This document shows positions 18,413-27,525 of a stretch of 64,000 nucleotides of DNA, piece after piece. The translations under genes were made by a program, and so were the position numbers. The notes beneath the pieces were generated by a model. The model worked only from the letters and a program-made list of their open reading frames with translations. It ran no database searches and was not told where the DNA came from. Location of the stretch: the NCBI RefSeq assembly GCF_001552785.1, contig NZ_KQ959487.1, positions 62,001 through 126,000 of the forward strand. The letters run 5' to 3'. Within the stretch, counting starts at the first letter, position 1. The number at the start of each line of letters is the position of its first letter. The stretch comes from Atopobium deltae (GTDB lineage: Bacteria; Actinomycetota; Coriobacteriia; Coriobacteriales; Atopobiaceae).

Positions 18413-18447
18413 AAAAGCAGGTTGCCTTTGGGGCAGCCTGCTTTTTT
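18413..18447. terminator. bidirectional terminator between dtd and ricT
   Basis: AGCAGG-TTGCC (18416-18426) pairs with GGCAG-CCTGCT (18432-18442), an 11-bp stem with a short loop. Six T follow on the plus strand and AAAA precedes, so it can serve the convergent genes dtd and ricT from both sides. Confidence 0.85.
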
Positions 18448-18481
18448 GCACTTGGTTGTAGCTGTTATGTATCTTCAGCTA

Positions 18482-19972
18482 TTACTCATTTTCATTCTGG
18501 GAGCGTCTACGACGGTGACGCACTGGTATCGTAACGGTGGGTTGAGACACGCCCTTATCGCCTGGACGGCGATGACGACTTGTCCCAGAACCGCCCGCAT
18601 CACACGGGCTTGCGCTACGAGGATTCACACCACGACTACTCACACCACGCGCATCGATATGTGTCACCACATGTGTGCTCTTGTGGCGTGATGCCGCAGA
18701 TGGTGCAGATGCAGATGACGCAGAGCTTGCCGAGAAGGCGTCCTCTTCATGTGAGGTATTATGACGACGGCGTTTACGCGGGGAAATAGCATTTTCGGTG
18801 CCATTCTCGGCGACGGGGCTATACGAAGCGCGCTGATCGCGTCGGTCGTCGCGTTGATCTTCTCGCCTAGCAGTGCGACCTTTGGAGGCACGTCCTTGTG
18901 AGGCTTGTGAGCCCTGCGAACTGCGGTTGCGCGAGCCCTGCCGCCCCTGTGAGCGGGTGTTTTTACGAACCGTATCGGTATCAAAATCAATAAATAGATG
19001 CATATCGTCGTCGGGCTCGGGAGGCAAAAAACCGTTTTTACGATCGAGCTCCGCGAGGGCCACCTGAATCTCGGGCGAGTTCAAGCGATCGAGCGCCGAA
19101 CGAGAAACGCTATCGGGACGGCAGCCGCAGCCGTGCGCCTTGGCTTTTGCGCAAGCGGCAGGAGACGCGTCCATGTCAGCCAGAGGGATGCGAATCTGCT
19201 TACCGCTTTCGAGGCGCAGCGAAATCTCCTCTTTGGGCGTGTTGTACTCAATAATTTTTGCTGTACCTAGGGGTGTGTCGATGAGGGTATTGCGCTTTGG
19301 TGCACGAGACTTAAAGTCGCGATACGCCTCAAATTCATAGCGCAAGCAGCACATAAGCCTGCCGCAGGCGCCCGAAATCTTTGCCGAATTCAGGGGCAAA
19401 TCCTGCTCTTTGGCCATGCGAATCGAAACAGGTTCAAAAGGACGACCAAATCTGCGACAGCATAATTCTTGTCCGCAGTGAGCAAAACCGCCCACGATGG
19501 CGGCTTCTTCGCGCACACCAATCTGACGCATGTCAATGCGCTTTTGCAGCGCATGCGACAAATCGCGCACGAGCTGACGAAAATCAACACGATCGTCTGC
19601 CACAAAATAACAGACGGCCTTCTCGTCATCAAACAGGTATTCGACGGCCACGGGCTTAATATCGAGCTCGCATTTTTTTGCCAGCTCACTAAAGATGGGA
19701 AGAGCGCGCTCGGACTGGATGGCAAGATCGTCGGCATGTGCAAGGTCTTCATCTGTGGCAATGCGCACGACGCTGGACAATGTGGCTTCGCCTAGGGTGT
19801 CGCCCAACTCTTCCGTGGGGACGTCAAAGGCGTCGCGGGTGGTCAGGCCTATTTCGCAGCCGCGCTCGGTGGTCACAATAACATGATCGCCCATCACGGC
19901 GCCGCAATCATTTGGATCAAACCACAGGTCATGAATACTATATGAAAATTTCACCGGTAAAACGGTGGGCAT
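18482..19972 (-). CDS. ricT: RicT (YaaT), PSP1-domain protein
   Basis: A 496-residue protein with a PSP1 domain. The conserved cysteines CGQELCCRR and CGRLMCCLRYE at about residues 167-230 are those that bind iron-sulfur cofactor in the Bacillus RicAFT complex, which adjusts RNase Y processing. The core ends near residue 280. The remaining 215 residues are low-complexity Ser/Arg/Ala with RRxRR clusters, probably disordered and nucleic-acid binding. Its ATG overlaps the holB stop (TAATG), as in the common tmk-holB-ricT order. RicA and RicF are not in this window. Confidence 0.9.
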   Translation of the reverse strand: MPTVLPVKFSYSIHDLWFDPNDCGAVMGDHVIVTTERGCEIGLTTRDAFDVPTEELGDTLGEATLSSVVRIATDEDLAHADDLAIQSERALPIFSELAKKCELDIKPVAVEYLFDDEKAVCYFVADDRVDFRQLVRDLSHALQKRIDMRQIGVREEAAIVGGFAHCGQELCCRRFGRPFEPVSIRMAKEQDLPLNSAKISGACGRLMCCLRYEFEAYRDFKSRAPKRNTLIDTPLGTAKIIEYNTPKEEISLRLESGKQIRIPLADMDASPAACAKAKAHGCGCRPDSVSRSALDRLNSPEIQVALAELDRKNGFLPPEPDDDMHLFIDFDTDTVRKNTRSQGRQGSRNRSSQGSQASQGRASKGRTARREDQRDDRRDQRASYSPVAENGTENAISPRKRRRHNTSHEEDAFSASSASSASAPSAASRHKSTHVVTHIDARGVSSRGVNPRSASPCDAGGSGTSRHRRPGDKGVSQPTVTIPVRHRRRRSQNENE

Positions 19973-21204
19973 TACAGGGCCTCCTTGGCGGATAACAGCA
20001 TGACCTCAAGGGCTAGCTGCGGTGATACATTTTGTTGGATATCTCGAATGGCAACGTCCGTGGCCTTGAGCGCCTCGAGCACTGCTTGGGAGTTTGTCGT
20101 GCGTGCCAAGCGCACAATTTTGTGCGCCACATCGGTATTCTCGACAGACTGCTCCATATGCTCGCAGCATAAAAGCGCATCACGAAGCACCCGCTGTATG
20201 ACATTGAGTACTTCTATCATACCCAAACGATTCTGCGAGGTTCGCTCGCGCTTTTTTTGCGCCTCGATGGTCGACTGTGCTTTTTTGGACAGATACTGTT
20301 CTTGAATGGACGCCTCGTGGAGCTCCTCGTCGGTGGGCTCATCTGCGGAACTGCCGTCGATATCGCTAGCGGTGGACGCTTTTGCGGTCGACTTCATCGC
20401 CGTCTTCGTGGATGCAGGCATCACGAGCTCCGTTAACGCCTGCGCAGCCTGCAAAATTTCCCAGGCATTCATATGTGCGAGCCTGAAGAGAAGATCGAGC
20501 ACTTGACGACGTGCCTCTTGCCGAAGCGGAGATGCCAAAAAAGCAATGGCATCAGCGGCGTTTCCCGTTAAGGCAAGCGCAATGGCAGCACGCTCGTCAC
20601 AAATGCCCGACACGCTTTGCACAGCTGGCAGCGCATCGGCATCGCAGGTTTGCACCAGCGGAATAATCTGACAACGCGACACAATGGTGGGAAGCACGCT
20701 TTGCAACGAGCGCGCCAGAAGCACAAACACCGTCGTTGCAGGTGGCTCTTCAATGGTCTTGAGCAGGGCATTGGCGCTGCTATCAAAAAGCATATCGGCA
20801 TCTTGCACAATATACAGCTTGTTGGCTGCGCGCACGGGAGCCATTGCGACATCGGCGATAAGATCGTGCACTTGGCTCACCAAATAACCAGCAACGCCTG
20901 CTGGAGCATACCAATGCACGTCAGGGTGGCTACGATGAGCAACGCGCAGGCATTCATGACAGGTCGTATCGCCCACTTGCGGACAGACGAGGCTTTGCGC
21001 AAGTGCTTGGGCAAGCTGTGCTCTTTCGACAGAAGTGGCACCGACAAACAAATATGCATGCGACAGTTTATGGCTACTCAGTGCGGCCTGCAAAAATGAG
21101 GTAGCACGAGGCTGTGTCGTCATATGCTGTAAAGCTTGTGAGGCGAGTTGCTCGACGGGTTTCGAGGCGGCTTGCGGGATGGCATGCGAGTTGACACTAC
21201 TCAT
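19972..21204 (-). CDS. holB: DNA polymerase III delta-prime subunit
   Basis: A 410-residue clamp-loader subunit. The AAA+ core is recognisable (HAYLFVGATSVERAQLAQALAQ), but the P-loop is degenerate (GATSVERAQ rather than GxxGxGK), as is usual for delta-prime. The zinc module CPQVGDTTCHEC and the sensor segment SANALLKTIEEPPATTVFVLL are present, with SRC (SRCQIIPL) after it. ATG 21204 overlaps the tmk stop by 8 bases (ATGAGTAG), showing coupled translation. A charged, Ser/Thr-rich insert around residues 268-305 is atypical. Confidence 0.88.
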   Translation of the reverse strand: MSSVNSHAIPQAASKPVEQLASQALQHMTTQPRATSFLQAALSSHKLSHAYLFVGATSVERAQLAQALAQSLVCPQVGDTTCHECLRVAHRSHPDVHWYAPAGVAGYLVSQVHDLIADVAMAPVRAANKLYIVQDADMLFDSSANALLKTIEEPPATTVFVLLARSLQSVLPTIVSRCQIIPLVQTCDADALPAVQSVSGICDERAAIALALTGNAADAIAFLASPLRQEARRQVLDLLFRLAHMNAWEILQAAQALTELVMPASTKTAMKSTAKASTASDIDGSSADEPTDEELHEASIQEQYLSKKAQSTIEAQKKRERTSQNRLGMIEVLNVIQRVLRDALLCCEHMEQSVENTDVAHKIVRLARTTNSQAVLEALKATDVAIRDIQQNVSPQLALEVMLLSAKEAL

Positions 21205-21829
21205 CGGCAAGCTCCACAAAGATGTCAGCAAGCTCACGCTTCACACGCGCTTCTACCTGCAGTATTGTTCCTGATGCATCAATGAGTTTCACACGATCAG
21301 ATTCTTGTTGCGCAAGACCCATAAAGCGCTGCTGCACCCGTTTTTGAAACGCCAAGCCTGCCGCTTCAAGACGGTCGGGCGTCGTTTGTGTAGCGCGGGC
21401 ATAGGCCTCTTCGGGATCCAAATCAAATACCAGTGTTCGTGTAGGGATCACGCCGCAGCAGCCAAGCGCATTGGCACGGCTCACGAGCTGCTCGTCGAGA
21501 CCACGACCGCCCGCTTGATACGCCGTCGTTGAGTCAAAAAAGCGGTCGCACAAAACGATGCTGCCATCTTGCAAGGCAGGAAGAATAACCTGCTGCGTCA
21601 ATTGTGCACGAGAGGCTTCATACAGAAGCAACTCACATTCGTCGCTCATGTCATGGTTGCGCACGTCAAGCAAAAGCTCGCGAATACGTTCCGAGATGGT
21701 AGTACCACCAGGTTCGCGAAGCTCCACCAACGAAAGCCCCGAGCTACGAAGCGTATGCGCTAAGCGTTTGATCTGCGTGGTTTTACCACAGCCATCAATG
21801 CCTTCAAATGTAATAAACATTCCTGCCAT
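21197..21829 (-). CDS. tmk: thymidylate kinase
   Basis: A 210-residue dTMP kinase converting dTMP to dTDP. The P-loop is FEGIDGCGKTTQ. The DRF motif lies in LCDRFFDSTTAYQAGGRG, and the LID region contains DLDPEEAYAR. The start could be either ATG 21829 or ATG 21820 (MFITFEG, preceded directly by AGGA). It lies 15 bases after topA and overlaps holB. Confidence 0.94.
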   Translation of the reverse strand: MAGMFITFEGIDGCGKTTQIKRLAHTLRSSGLSLVELREPGGTTISERIRELLLDVRNHDMSDECELLLYEASRAQLTQQVILPALQDGSIVLCDRFFDSTTAYQAGGRGLDEQLVSRANALGCCGVIPTRTLVFDLDPEEAYARATQTTPDRLEAAGLAFQKRVQQRFMGLAQQESDRVKLIDASGTILQVEARVKRELADIFVELADE

Positions 21830-21844
21830 AGCTCTGCGTCACCA

Positions 21845-24517
21845 CTATGAGGATTTCTCGTCGCTTGCGGTCTTGGTACTTGCGGTCGTCTTTTTCCCGC
21901 TCGTCGATTTTCTCGATGTGCTCGCCTTTTTGCTGGCACCAGCCTTAGTGGTCGCAGCCTTAGTGGTGCCAGCTTTTTTGCCAGAAGCGGCCTTGCTCGA
22001 GCGCCTACCGCGAGCAGACGCTTTTTCTTTGGAAGGACAGTCCAGATTGGGACAGAGCTTCCACGGACCGCGCGCAGTTTGCACGATAACCAGCGGTGCC
22101 TCGCAGTCGGGGCACTGCTCCTGTGTCGCCGTTAAGGCACCACGCGCAGGCAAGGGATAGCTCGTCTGACAGGTTTCGTAATTCGTGCAGCGAATAAAAC
22201 GCTTACCCGTGCGCTCCGACTTGTGCGCCACAAGCTCGCCTGTCGCGCCCGTTTGTGCACACACATGGCAAACGCCAACCACGACATCAGGCTCCTGATT
22301 GGTCGAACACGCTGGATTCACGCACACTTCAAACGCCTTGCCCCTAAATGGCTTGCACTTAATGCGCGGAGCACCACACTCGCTACAGCAAGCCGCGGCG
22401 CCGTGGAGCGCCTCAATGCGCACGTTCGAGGGAACAGGATAGGTCACGTCACAATCGGGCCAGCCCATGCAGCCAATAAAATTGCCACGCGTCTTGGCCG
22501 AAGACTTAAGCACCAAATCTTTGCCGCAGACGGGGCAAGCGCCCACGCGCGCATCGGCGGTCACGGCATCGGAAATCGCGTCACCCAAATCTTGTGTATG
22601 GTCGATAAGACCATCCATCATGTCAGCCAACAGCGAACGCGAGTGCGTAACCACTTCATACTGAGTGTCACTACCCTGCGCAACGTTAGTCATATCCTCT
22701 TCGAGCTTACTGGTCATCTCGGGAGAGGTAATGTGCGGCGCATAGGTTTGCAAAGCGTCGATAATAGCCATACCCAGCTGACTTGGCTCAACGGGATCAT
22801 TCTTCAAATATTTCACCGCGTACAGGCGCTCAATCATGGACGCACGAGTCGACTTGGTTCCCAGCCCCAGGCGCTCCATTTCTTGAATCAACTTGCCCTG
22901 GCTGTAGCGCGCAGGAGGCTCCGTTTGCTTTTGCGTCAACGTGGTGTCGTGCAAACTGACTTCGTCACCCTGCTGCAAAGCTGGAAGCTGCTCATCCTTT
23001 TTAAGACCGTAGTGATAAATGCTCCGAAAACCAGGGGCTTTAAGAACATCGCCCGATGCGGCAAAAAGCTCGCCAGCCACATCGATCTTCAGTTTTGTTT
23101 GCTCGATAAGAGCAGCGTCAAGCAAGGTTGCTAAAAAGCGACGCGCAATCAAGTTGTAGAGCTTCCACTCGGCAGGCGTCAATTTTTCGGGACTTACCGC
23201 CGCTGTGGGATAAATGGGCGGGTGATCCGTCGTCTGCTGCTTGCCGCGCGTGGGGTGCAATTTTGCTTGCGATAAAATCTGCTCGCAGGCTGCACGGTAG
23301 GCTGGAACCGCCTTAAGGGTTCCCACTACCGAGCGCAAATTAAGCGATGAGGGGTAGACGGTATTATCGACACGCGGGTAGCTGATAAGACCTTCCATGT
23401 ATAAGGATTCCGCCAAACGCATGGTTCGTGCAGGCGAAAGTCCTTCGGCAGCAGCTGCCGCTTGCAGTGAGGTTGTATTAAACGGTGCTGGAGGTGCTTG
23501 TTTGCGCTGGCGGGTAGTGACTTCTACCACACGTCCTTGCTTCACGCCGTCGACCGCCGCAAACGCTGCCTGAGCTGCGTCAGCGTCAAAAAAGCGACCT
23601 TGTGTGTGGGAGATTTTAAAACTGTCGTCAGGCGCACCAGCCGCAGCCTGCGCGGTCTTCTCGGCTGGCGCAGCGGGCACACCAGCTGCAGAAGCCATGC
23701 TCGTTAAAAGCCAGTAGGTTTGCGGGACGAAGGCCATACGCTCGCGTTCGCGCTCAACAACCAGCGCTAGAGTCGGCGTTTGCACGCGGCCAGCAGAACG
23801 CGTATTGCCAAAGCCACTTTGCTTCGCCACAGTCAAATAGCGTGTCAACACGGCGCCCCAAATGAGGTCGATGTAGCGGCGCGAATCTCCAGCATCAGCC
23901 AAGTCTTGATCCAGGTCAACAAGGTTGCGAAAAGCATGATCAATCTCGGCTTTTGTAAAGGCAGAGTAGCGCGCGCGACTCACGGGAACGTCAGGTGCGA
24001 CCTCGCGAATTTGCAGCAAGGCATCCGAACCAATGAGCTCACCTTCACGGTCAAAGTCGGTACCGATGATGATTTCGTCCGCTTTTTTCGCAAGATTTTT
24101 GAGAGCACGGACAATTTCTTTTTCTGCGGGGAGCTTCTCGACAGGGGCCCAGACCAAGTAGGGCAAGCTCGCCAGATTCCACGATTTAATGGAAATACCG
24201 TCGGCCATATAGGGGCGGCGTTTCGTAGCAAAAGGAGGTGTGGGAAGCGTCGAGGGCACATCACAGGAAAGCACTTCTCCCCGCTCGCTTATAGCAAACC
24301 ACCCATCACGCTTTTTGTAGTGCAACTCCGCAGGAAAACTCGGTTCCAAAATGTGGCCACGCAAACCAATGCTGACCCACGCCTCCTGCTCGTGTTCGAA
24401 GCGATACACGGGCGTGTGGTAGACCTTATCGACCACCGGCTTTGCCGAGTCGCTCAAAAGGCGTGCAATTTGAAGAGCGGCATCATTTTTCTCTGCGACA
24501 ACGAGTTTCACTCGCAT
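21845..24517 (-). CDS. topA: type IA DNA topoisomerase I, archaeal-like catalytic core
   Basis: An 890-residue topoisomerase I that relaxes negative supercoils. The Toprim domain opens KLVVAEKNDAALQIARLL and contains IIIGTDFDREGELIG. The catalytic tyrosine lies in GLISYPRVDNTVYPSSL, and the decatenation-region motif is SAGRVQTPTLALVVERE. Three or four C-terminal Cys4 zinc ribbons follow (CPVCGKD ... GC, CCSECGAP, CHVCAQTG, CPDCEAP), then a Lys/Ala/Ser/Thr-rich tail of 55-60 residues like the processivity tails of actinobacterial TopA. The Toprim and tyrosine motifs resemble archaeal enzymes more than the usual bacterial ones (TD-L-DREGE, YxRTDS). Confidence 0.92.
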   Translation of the reverse strand: MRVKLVVAEKNDAALQIARLLSDSAKPVVDKVYHTPVYRFEHEQEAWVSIGLRGHILEPSFPAELHYKKRDGWFAISERGEVLSCDVPSTLPTPPFATKRRPYMADGISIKSWNLASLPYLVWAPVEKLPAEKEIVRALKNLAKKADEIIIGTDFDREGELIGSDALLQIREVAPDVPVSRARYSAFTKAEIDHAFRNLVDLDQDLADAGDSRRYIDLIWGAVLTRYLTVAKQSGFGNTRSAGRVQTPTLALVVERERERMAFVPQTYWLLTSMASAAGVPAAPAEKTAQAAAGAPDDSFKISHTQGRFFDADAAQAAFAAVDGVKQGRVVEVTTRQRKQAPPAPFNTTSLQAAAAAEGLSPARTMRLAESLYMEGLISYPRVDNTVYPSSLNLRSVVGTLKAVPAYRAACEQILSQAKLHPTRGKQQTTDHPPIYPTAAVSPEKLTPAEWKLYNLIARRFLATLLDAALIEQTKLKIDVAGELFAASGDVLKAPGFRSIYHYGLKKDEQLPALQQGDEVSLHDTTLTQKQTEPPARYSQGKLIQEMERLGLGTKSTRASMIERLYAVKYLKNDPVEPSQLGMAIIDALQTYAPHITSPEMTSKLEEDMTNVAQGSDTQYEVVTHSRSLLADMMDGLIDHTQDLGDAISDAVTADARVGACPVCGKDLVLKSSAKTRGNFIGCMGWPDCDVTYPVPSNVRIEALHGAAACCSECGAPRIKCKPFRGKAFEVCVNPACSTNQEPDVVVGVCHVCAQTGATGELVAHKSERTGKRFIRCTNYETCQTSYPLPARGALTATQEQCPDCEAPLVIVQTARGPWKLCPNLDCPSKEKASARGRRSSKAASGKKAGTTKAATTKAGASKKASTSRKSTSGKKTTASTKTASDEKSS

Positions 24518-24589
24518 ACTCCTTTATCTATAAGCTTATGCAACTACTTGTGTATGTACCGCTAAGCTCATGCGTCTATACGGTTGGTC

Positions 24590-25396
24590 TTAGCCTTGGC
24601 CTTGGTCGCGATTCGCGTAATCCTCACGCGTCCATCGAAGAGCGGCTTTACCATCGCGCACGATAATGACCTGGCGAGCAATCATCAGCGAAAGCTCATA
24701 CAAAGAAATGAGTGCGGCAAACATCAAAATCATGGTAACGGGCGAGGCATCGGGAGTAACCACTGCCGACAGGCCCATGAGCCCGACATACACATAGCGC
24801 CAGGCGCCACGAATGGTTGCATAGGGCAATACGTGCAACGCAGTCAGGTAAAAGACCACCAAAGGCAGCTCAAAGGCAATGCCAAAACCAATTTCGAGAA
24901 GCACGATCATATCGATATAATCTTCTGCCTGCGCAATGATGCGCGCAAAGTCGGCTGCCTGCTCATAGAGCCAACCAAAGGCTGCGGGCAGCGCTACAAA
25001 ATAGCAAAAGATCATGCCCAAATAAAACAAGACGATAAGGGCGGCGACCGTAGGCACCACCCATTTTTGCTCATTGGGCTTGAGCGCAGGCAGGAAAAAC
25101 GCAAGTACCTCCCACACGACAATGGGCGTGCAGACGATAAGCGATGCGTACATAGCAAGTTTAAAACGTATGGTAAAACCACCCAGAGCGGTCAGCACGG
25201 TTAGCTGTCCGTCGGGAATATATTCGCGAATGGGATCGATCAAAATGTCGATCAATACGGGCGTTGCCTCGTATAACACCACCGTTGCTATCAACAGGGC
25301 AACGACGATGATCGTAAGACGGCGGCGAAGCTCTCCCAAGTGGTCGAGCAGGGGCATGCGAGCTGGTCCAATAGGCATATGCAACGGGATGGGCAT
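24590..25396 (-). CDS. tatC: TatC, twin-arginine translocase subunit
   Basis: A 268-residue membrane protein with six hydrophobic segments and the TatC signature LLDHLGELRRRL at the N-terminus, where the conserved Glu contacts the twin-arginine signal. FGIAFELPLVVFYL and the C-terminal VVTPDASPVTMILMF segment are typical. It forms the signal-receptor complex with TatB, encoded 12 bases upstream. At least one likely Tat substrate is encoded in this window, the ZnuA-like lipoprotein at 58.8-60.1 kb. Confidence 0.94.
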   Translation of the reverse strand: MPIPLHMPIGPARMPLLDHLGELRRRLTIIVVALLIATVVLYEATPVLIDILIDPIREYIPDGQLTVLTALGGFTIRFKLAMYASLIVCTPIVVWEVLAFFLPALKPNEQKWVVPTVAALIVLFYLGMIFCYFVALPAAFGWLYEQAADFARIIAQAEDYIDMIVLLEIGFGIAFELPLVVFYLTALHVLPYATIRGAWRYVYVGLMGLSAVVTPDASPVTMILMFAALISLYELSLMIARQVIIVRDGKAALRWTREDYANRDQGQG

Positions 25397-25408
25397 CGTG
25401 CGTATAAG

Positions 25409-26161
25409 CTACCTCGTCCCTCCCTCCTTTACTGAATCGCTTGCATCCTTAGGTTCTGGTTCTGAGGCGGGTGCTGACTGCGGGGCCGCTGCTTCAGTTG
25501 CTTCGGCTTGCGCTGGTTCGGCTGGTTCGACCGACATTGGCTGAGAAGTACTTTGTTTTTTGGAGGCCACCACGACCACGGGTTTTGCTGGCTCGTATAA
25601 ACCATACAATGCCGAAGCTGATTTGGGATCAGCAGGTTCGGCTGGTTTGTCGGCAGCGGACTCTTCGGTTGTAGTTACCTCGGCAGGTTTGTTTGTAGGC
25701 TCGTCTACAGGTTTGTTTGTGGACTCCTTGGCTGGTTCGCCTGAGTCTTGCTCGCTGGTCTTCTCGTCCGTACCCTCGGAATCACTTGCAGTCTCTGTAG
25801 GTTTGTCGTCAATCTCATCAGAAGCTGCTTTGACCTCATCGGTCTTATCGGCAGCAGGAGATGAAGAATTTTCCTGCTCGGCGCTGGCCTTCTTTTGGGC
25901 AAACGTTTCCTTTTTTGAAGCACTGTCCTTATCGGCATCAAGCTCATCTTCGATCTTGGAGCTTGTGTTATCCTGGGCGCTCTCGTTCATGGGGTCGAAA
26001 AGCTCGGTTTGCAGCACTTTGGTGACGTTGTCCTGCGCGGCGCGCATTTGCCGAAGGGCTCGACCAACAGTCCTGCCTATACCAGGCAGCTTGTCGGGGC
26101 CAAAGAGCAAAAAGCCAAAAAGTAAAATGAGTGCGAGCTCGGTCTCGCCAATACCAAACAC
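25409..26161 (-). CDS. tatB: TatA/B-type twin-arginine translocase subunit with long acidic tail
   Basis: A 250-residue protein. The first 20 residues (MFGIGETELALILLFGFLLF) are the TatA/B membrane helix, followed by the FGPDKLPGIGRTVGRALRQM hinge and amphipathic helix. A short coiled region follows. From about residue 65 to the end the protein is low complexity, rich in Glu, Asp, Ser, Pro and Thr, with repeated NKP(V/A)(D/E) units. The Glu at position 6-8 and the gene order next to tatC favour TatB over TatA. Confidence 0.87.
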   Translation of the reverse strand: MFGIGETELALILLFGFLLFGPDKLPGIGRTVGRALRQMRAAQDNVTKVLQTELFDPMNESAQDNTSSKIEDELDADKDSASKKETFAQKKASAEQENSSSPAADKTDEVKAASDEIDDKPTETASDSEGTDEKTSEQDSGEPAKESTNKPVDEPTNKPAEVTTTEESAADKPAEPADPKSASALYGLYEPAKPVVVVASKKQSTSQPMSVEPAEPAQAEATEAAAPQSAPASEPEPKDASDSVKEGGTR

Positions 26162-26170
26162 AAAGACCTC

Positions 26171-26491
26171 CTAGTCCTGTGTTACCACATGAAGCTCATC
26201 GGCAACACCTAAGAGTGTCAAAACACGAGCAACATTCTTTTGGGGGTTGACGCAGGTCAAGTGGCGCTGCGAGTCGGCGGCCTTGTGGGCGGCGCCAACA
26301 AGCACGCCAATACCTGTAGAGTCAATGTAGCTTACCTGTGCAAGGTCAACAACAATAGTTTTTGCATCGGGGTTCGCAAGCGTTTGGGTCAGCGCGTTGC
26401 GCAAGGTGTCGGCACACGAGACGTCGACCTCGCCGCTTACTACCATCGTAGTTGTATCTGCCGTATGTGTAAAAGAAACTGCAAGTTCCAT
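26171..26491 (-). CDS. STAS-domain protein, anti-sigma factor antagonist type
   Basis: A 106-residue single-domain protein. The STAS phosphorylation loop is YIDSTGIGVLVGAAH, with the Ser that is phosphorylated in SpoIIAA/RsbV relatives. Such proteins release sigma factors by binding unphosphorylated to a kinase anti-sigma factor. No anti-sigma kinase is adjacent; instead tatB follows by 9 bases, so the partner must be elsewhere. Confidence 0.9.
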   Translation of the reverse strand: MELAVSFTHTADTTTMVVSGEVDVSCADTLRNALTQTLANPDAKTIVVDLAQVSYIDSTGIGVLVGAAHKAADSQRHLTCVNPQKNVARVLTLLGVADELHVVTQD

Positions 26492-26605
26492 ACTCTTCCT
26501 TCCTCAGGCAGTCCCAATGCAGCATGTGGTGCTCATGTTCGGCGCTGCGTTATGGTGCTGCTTCATAGCGCACGTTGGTACTGCGCATGACACCCCTTTG
26601 TGGTG

Positions 26606-27331
26606 CTACTTTTGAGCTGGATTACCAAGGGCATCCTTCAAACCCTGTGCGCCAGAGCCTGATTTTTGCGGCTTGTTGAGCTCGTCGATATGCGACTGTG
26701 CGTAGTTCTTCACGTTTGCTTTATTATCGGGATCAGCAGCGACAGCCTTTGCATAAGCATCTTTTGCTGCATCAACCTTTTGATTTGCTTCGTACATCAA
26801 GCCCAGGTACAACCATGCCATCGCAAAGTCTTTACCTTCACCAGCGGTGTACTCTTCAAGCGCTTTGCGTGCCTCATCGGTTTTGCCCGCTAAAAATTGA
26901 GACATATACAAACGGGTGCGTACCTCGGGTGTCTCTTTTTGCTTCAAGTATTTTTCATACTGTGCAACAGCCTTGGTGTACAGATCTTGCACATGTGCTT
27001 TGGCAGTATCGTCCTTAATAAAGGAGCTTGCAGAACCCGCCCATGCCATATAGGTGTTGCCCAATTTAAAGATCTCGTCGATGTTCTTCTCGTCAGAAGA
27101 AACTTTAGCTTCTTGCTTGGTAACAGCATCTTTGTAGATGTTATCAACGTCCTTCATACTCGAAATTTTTTTCGTTTGCCGTGCGCCATTTTGCTGCGCT
27201 TGGCGAGCCATTAAGAAAGAAGAAAGCGACGGGAGCAAGACGGAAAGCACCATGAGCACGGCAAGAACGCCAACGATTACCACGGTTGCGCGCTTTTGCC
27301 TGTTGTTCTTCCGTTTTTTATGTTGATCCAT
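26606..27331 (-). CDS. membrane-anchored TPR protein
   Basis: A 241-residue protein with a basic N-terminus (HKKRKNNRQKR), one membrane helix at about residues 17-42, then an extracytoplasmic helical domain with tetratricopeptide-like repeats (FAMAWLYLGLMYEANQKVDAAKDAYAKAVAADPDN fits a TPR; the canonical core is AWLYLGLMYEANQ). Probably a protein-protein scaffold at the cell surface. It heads the block leading into STAS, tatB and tatC. Partner unknown. Confidence 0.8.
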   Translation of the reverse strand: MDQHKKRKNNRQKRATVVIVGVLAVLMVLSVLLPSLSSFLMARQAQQNGARQTKKISSMKDVDNIYKDAVTKQEAKVSSDEKNIDEIFKLGNTYMAWAGSASSFIKDDTAKAHVQDLYTKAVAQYEKYLKQKETPEVRTRLYMSQFLAGKTDEARKALEEYTAGEGKDFAMAWLYLGLMYEANQKVDAAKDAYAKAVAADPDNKANVKNYAQSHIDELNKPQKSGSGAQGLKDALGNPAQK

Positions 27332-27525
27332 ATTCGTTCCTCACGATTAGGTGGTGCTTCGGTTTGAGTGCTGAGCGTTCTCTTTGCACTTACTATATAT
27401 AAAGTGTCAAACAAGTATTACATAAAAAATGCGGCAGCGGAAATTCACAACACGAATGCTACAAATTTGAGAAGCGTGCGGTCTCGTTGCGCGGGACGAG
27501 AAGATCGGTCGAGCCGCACGGAGCG

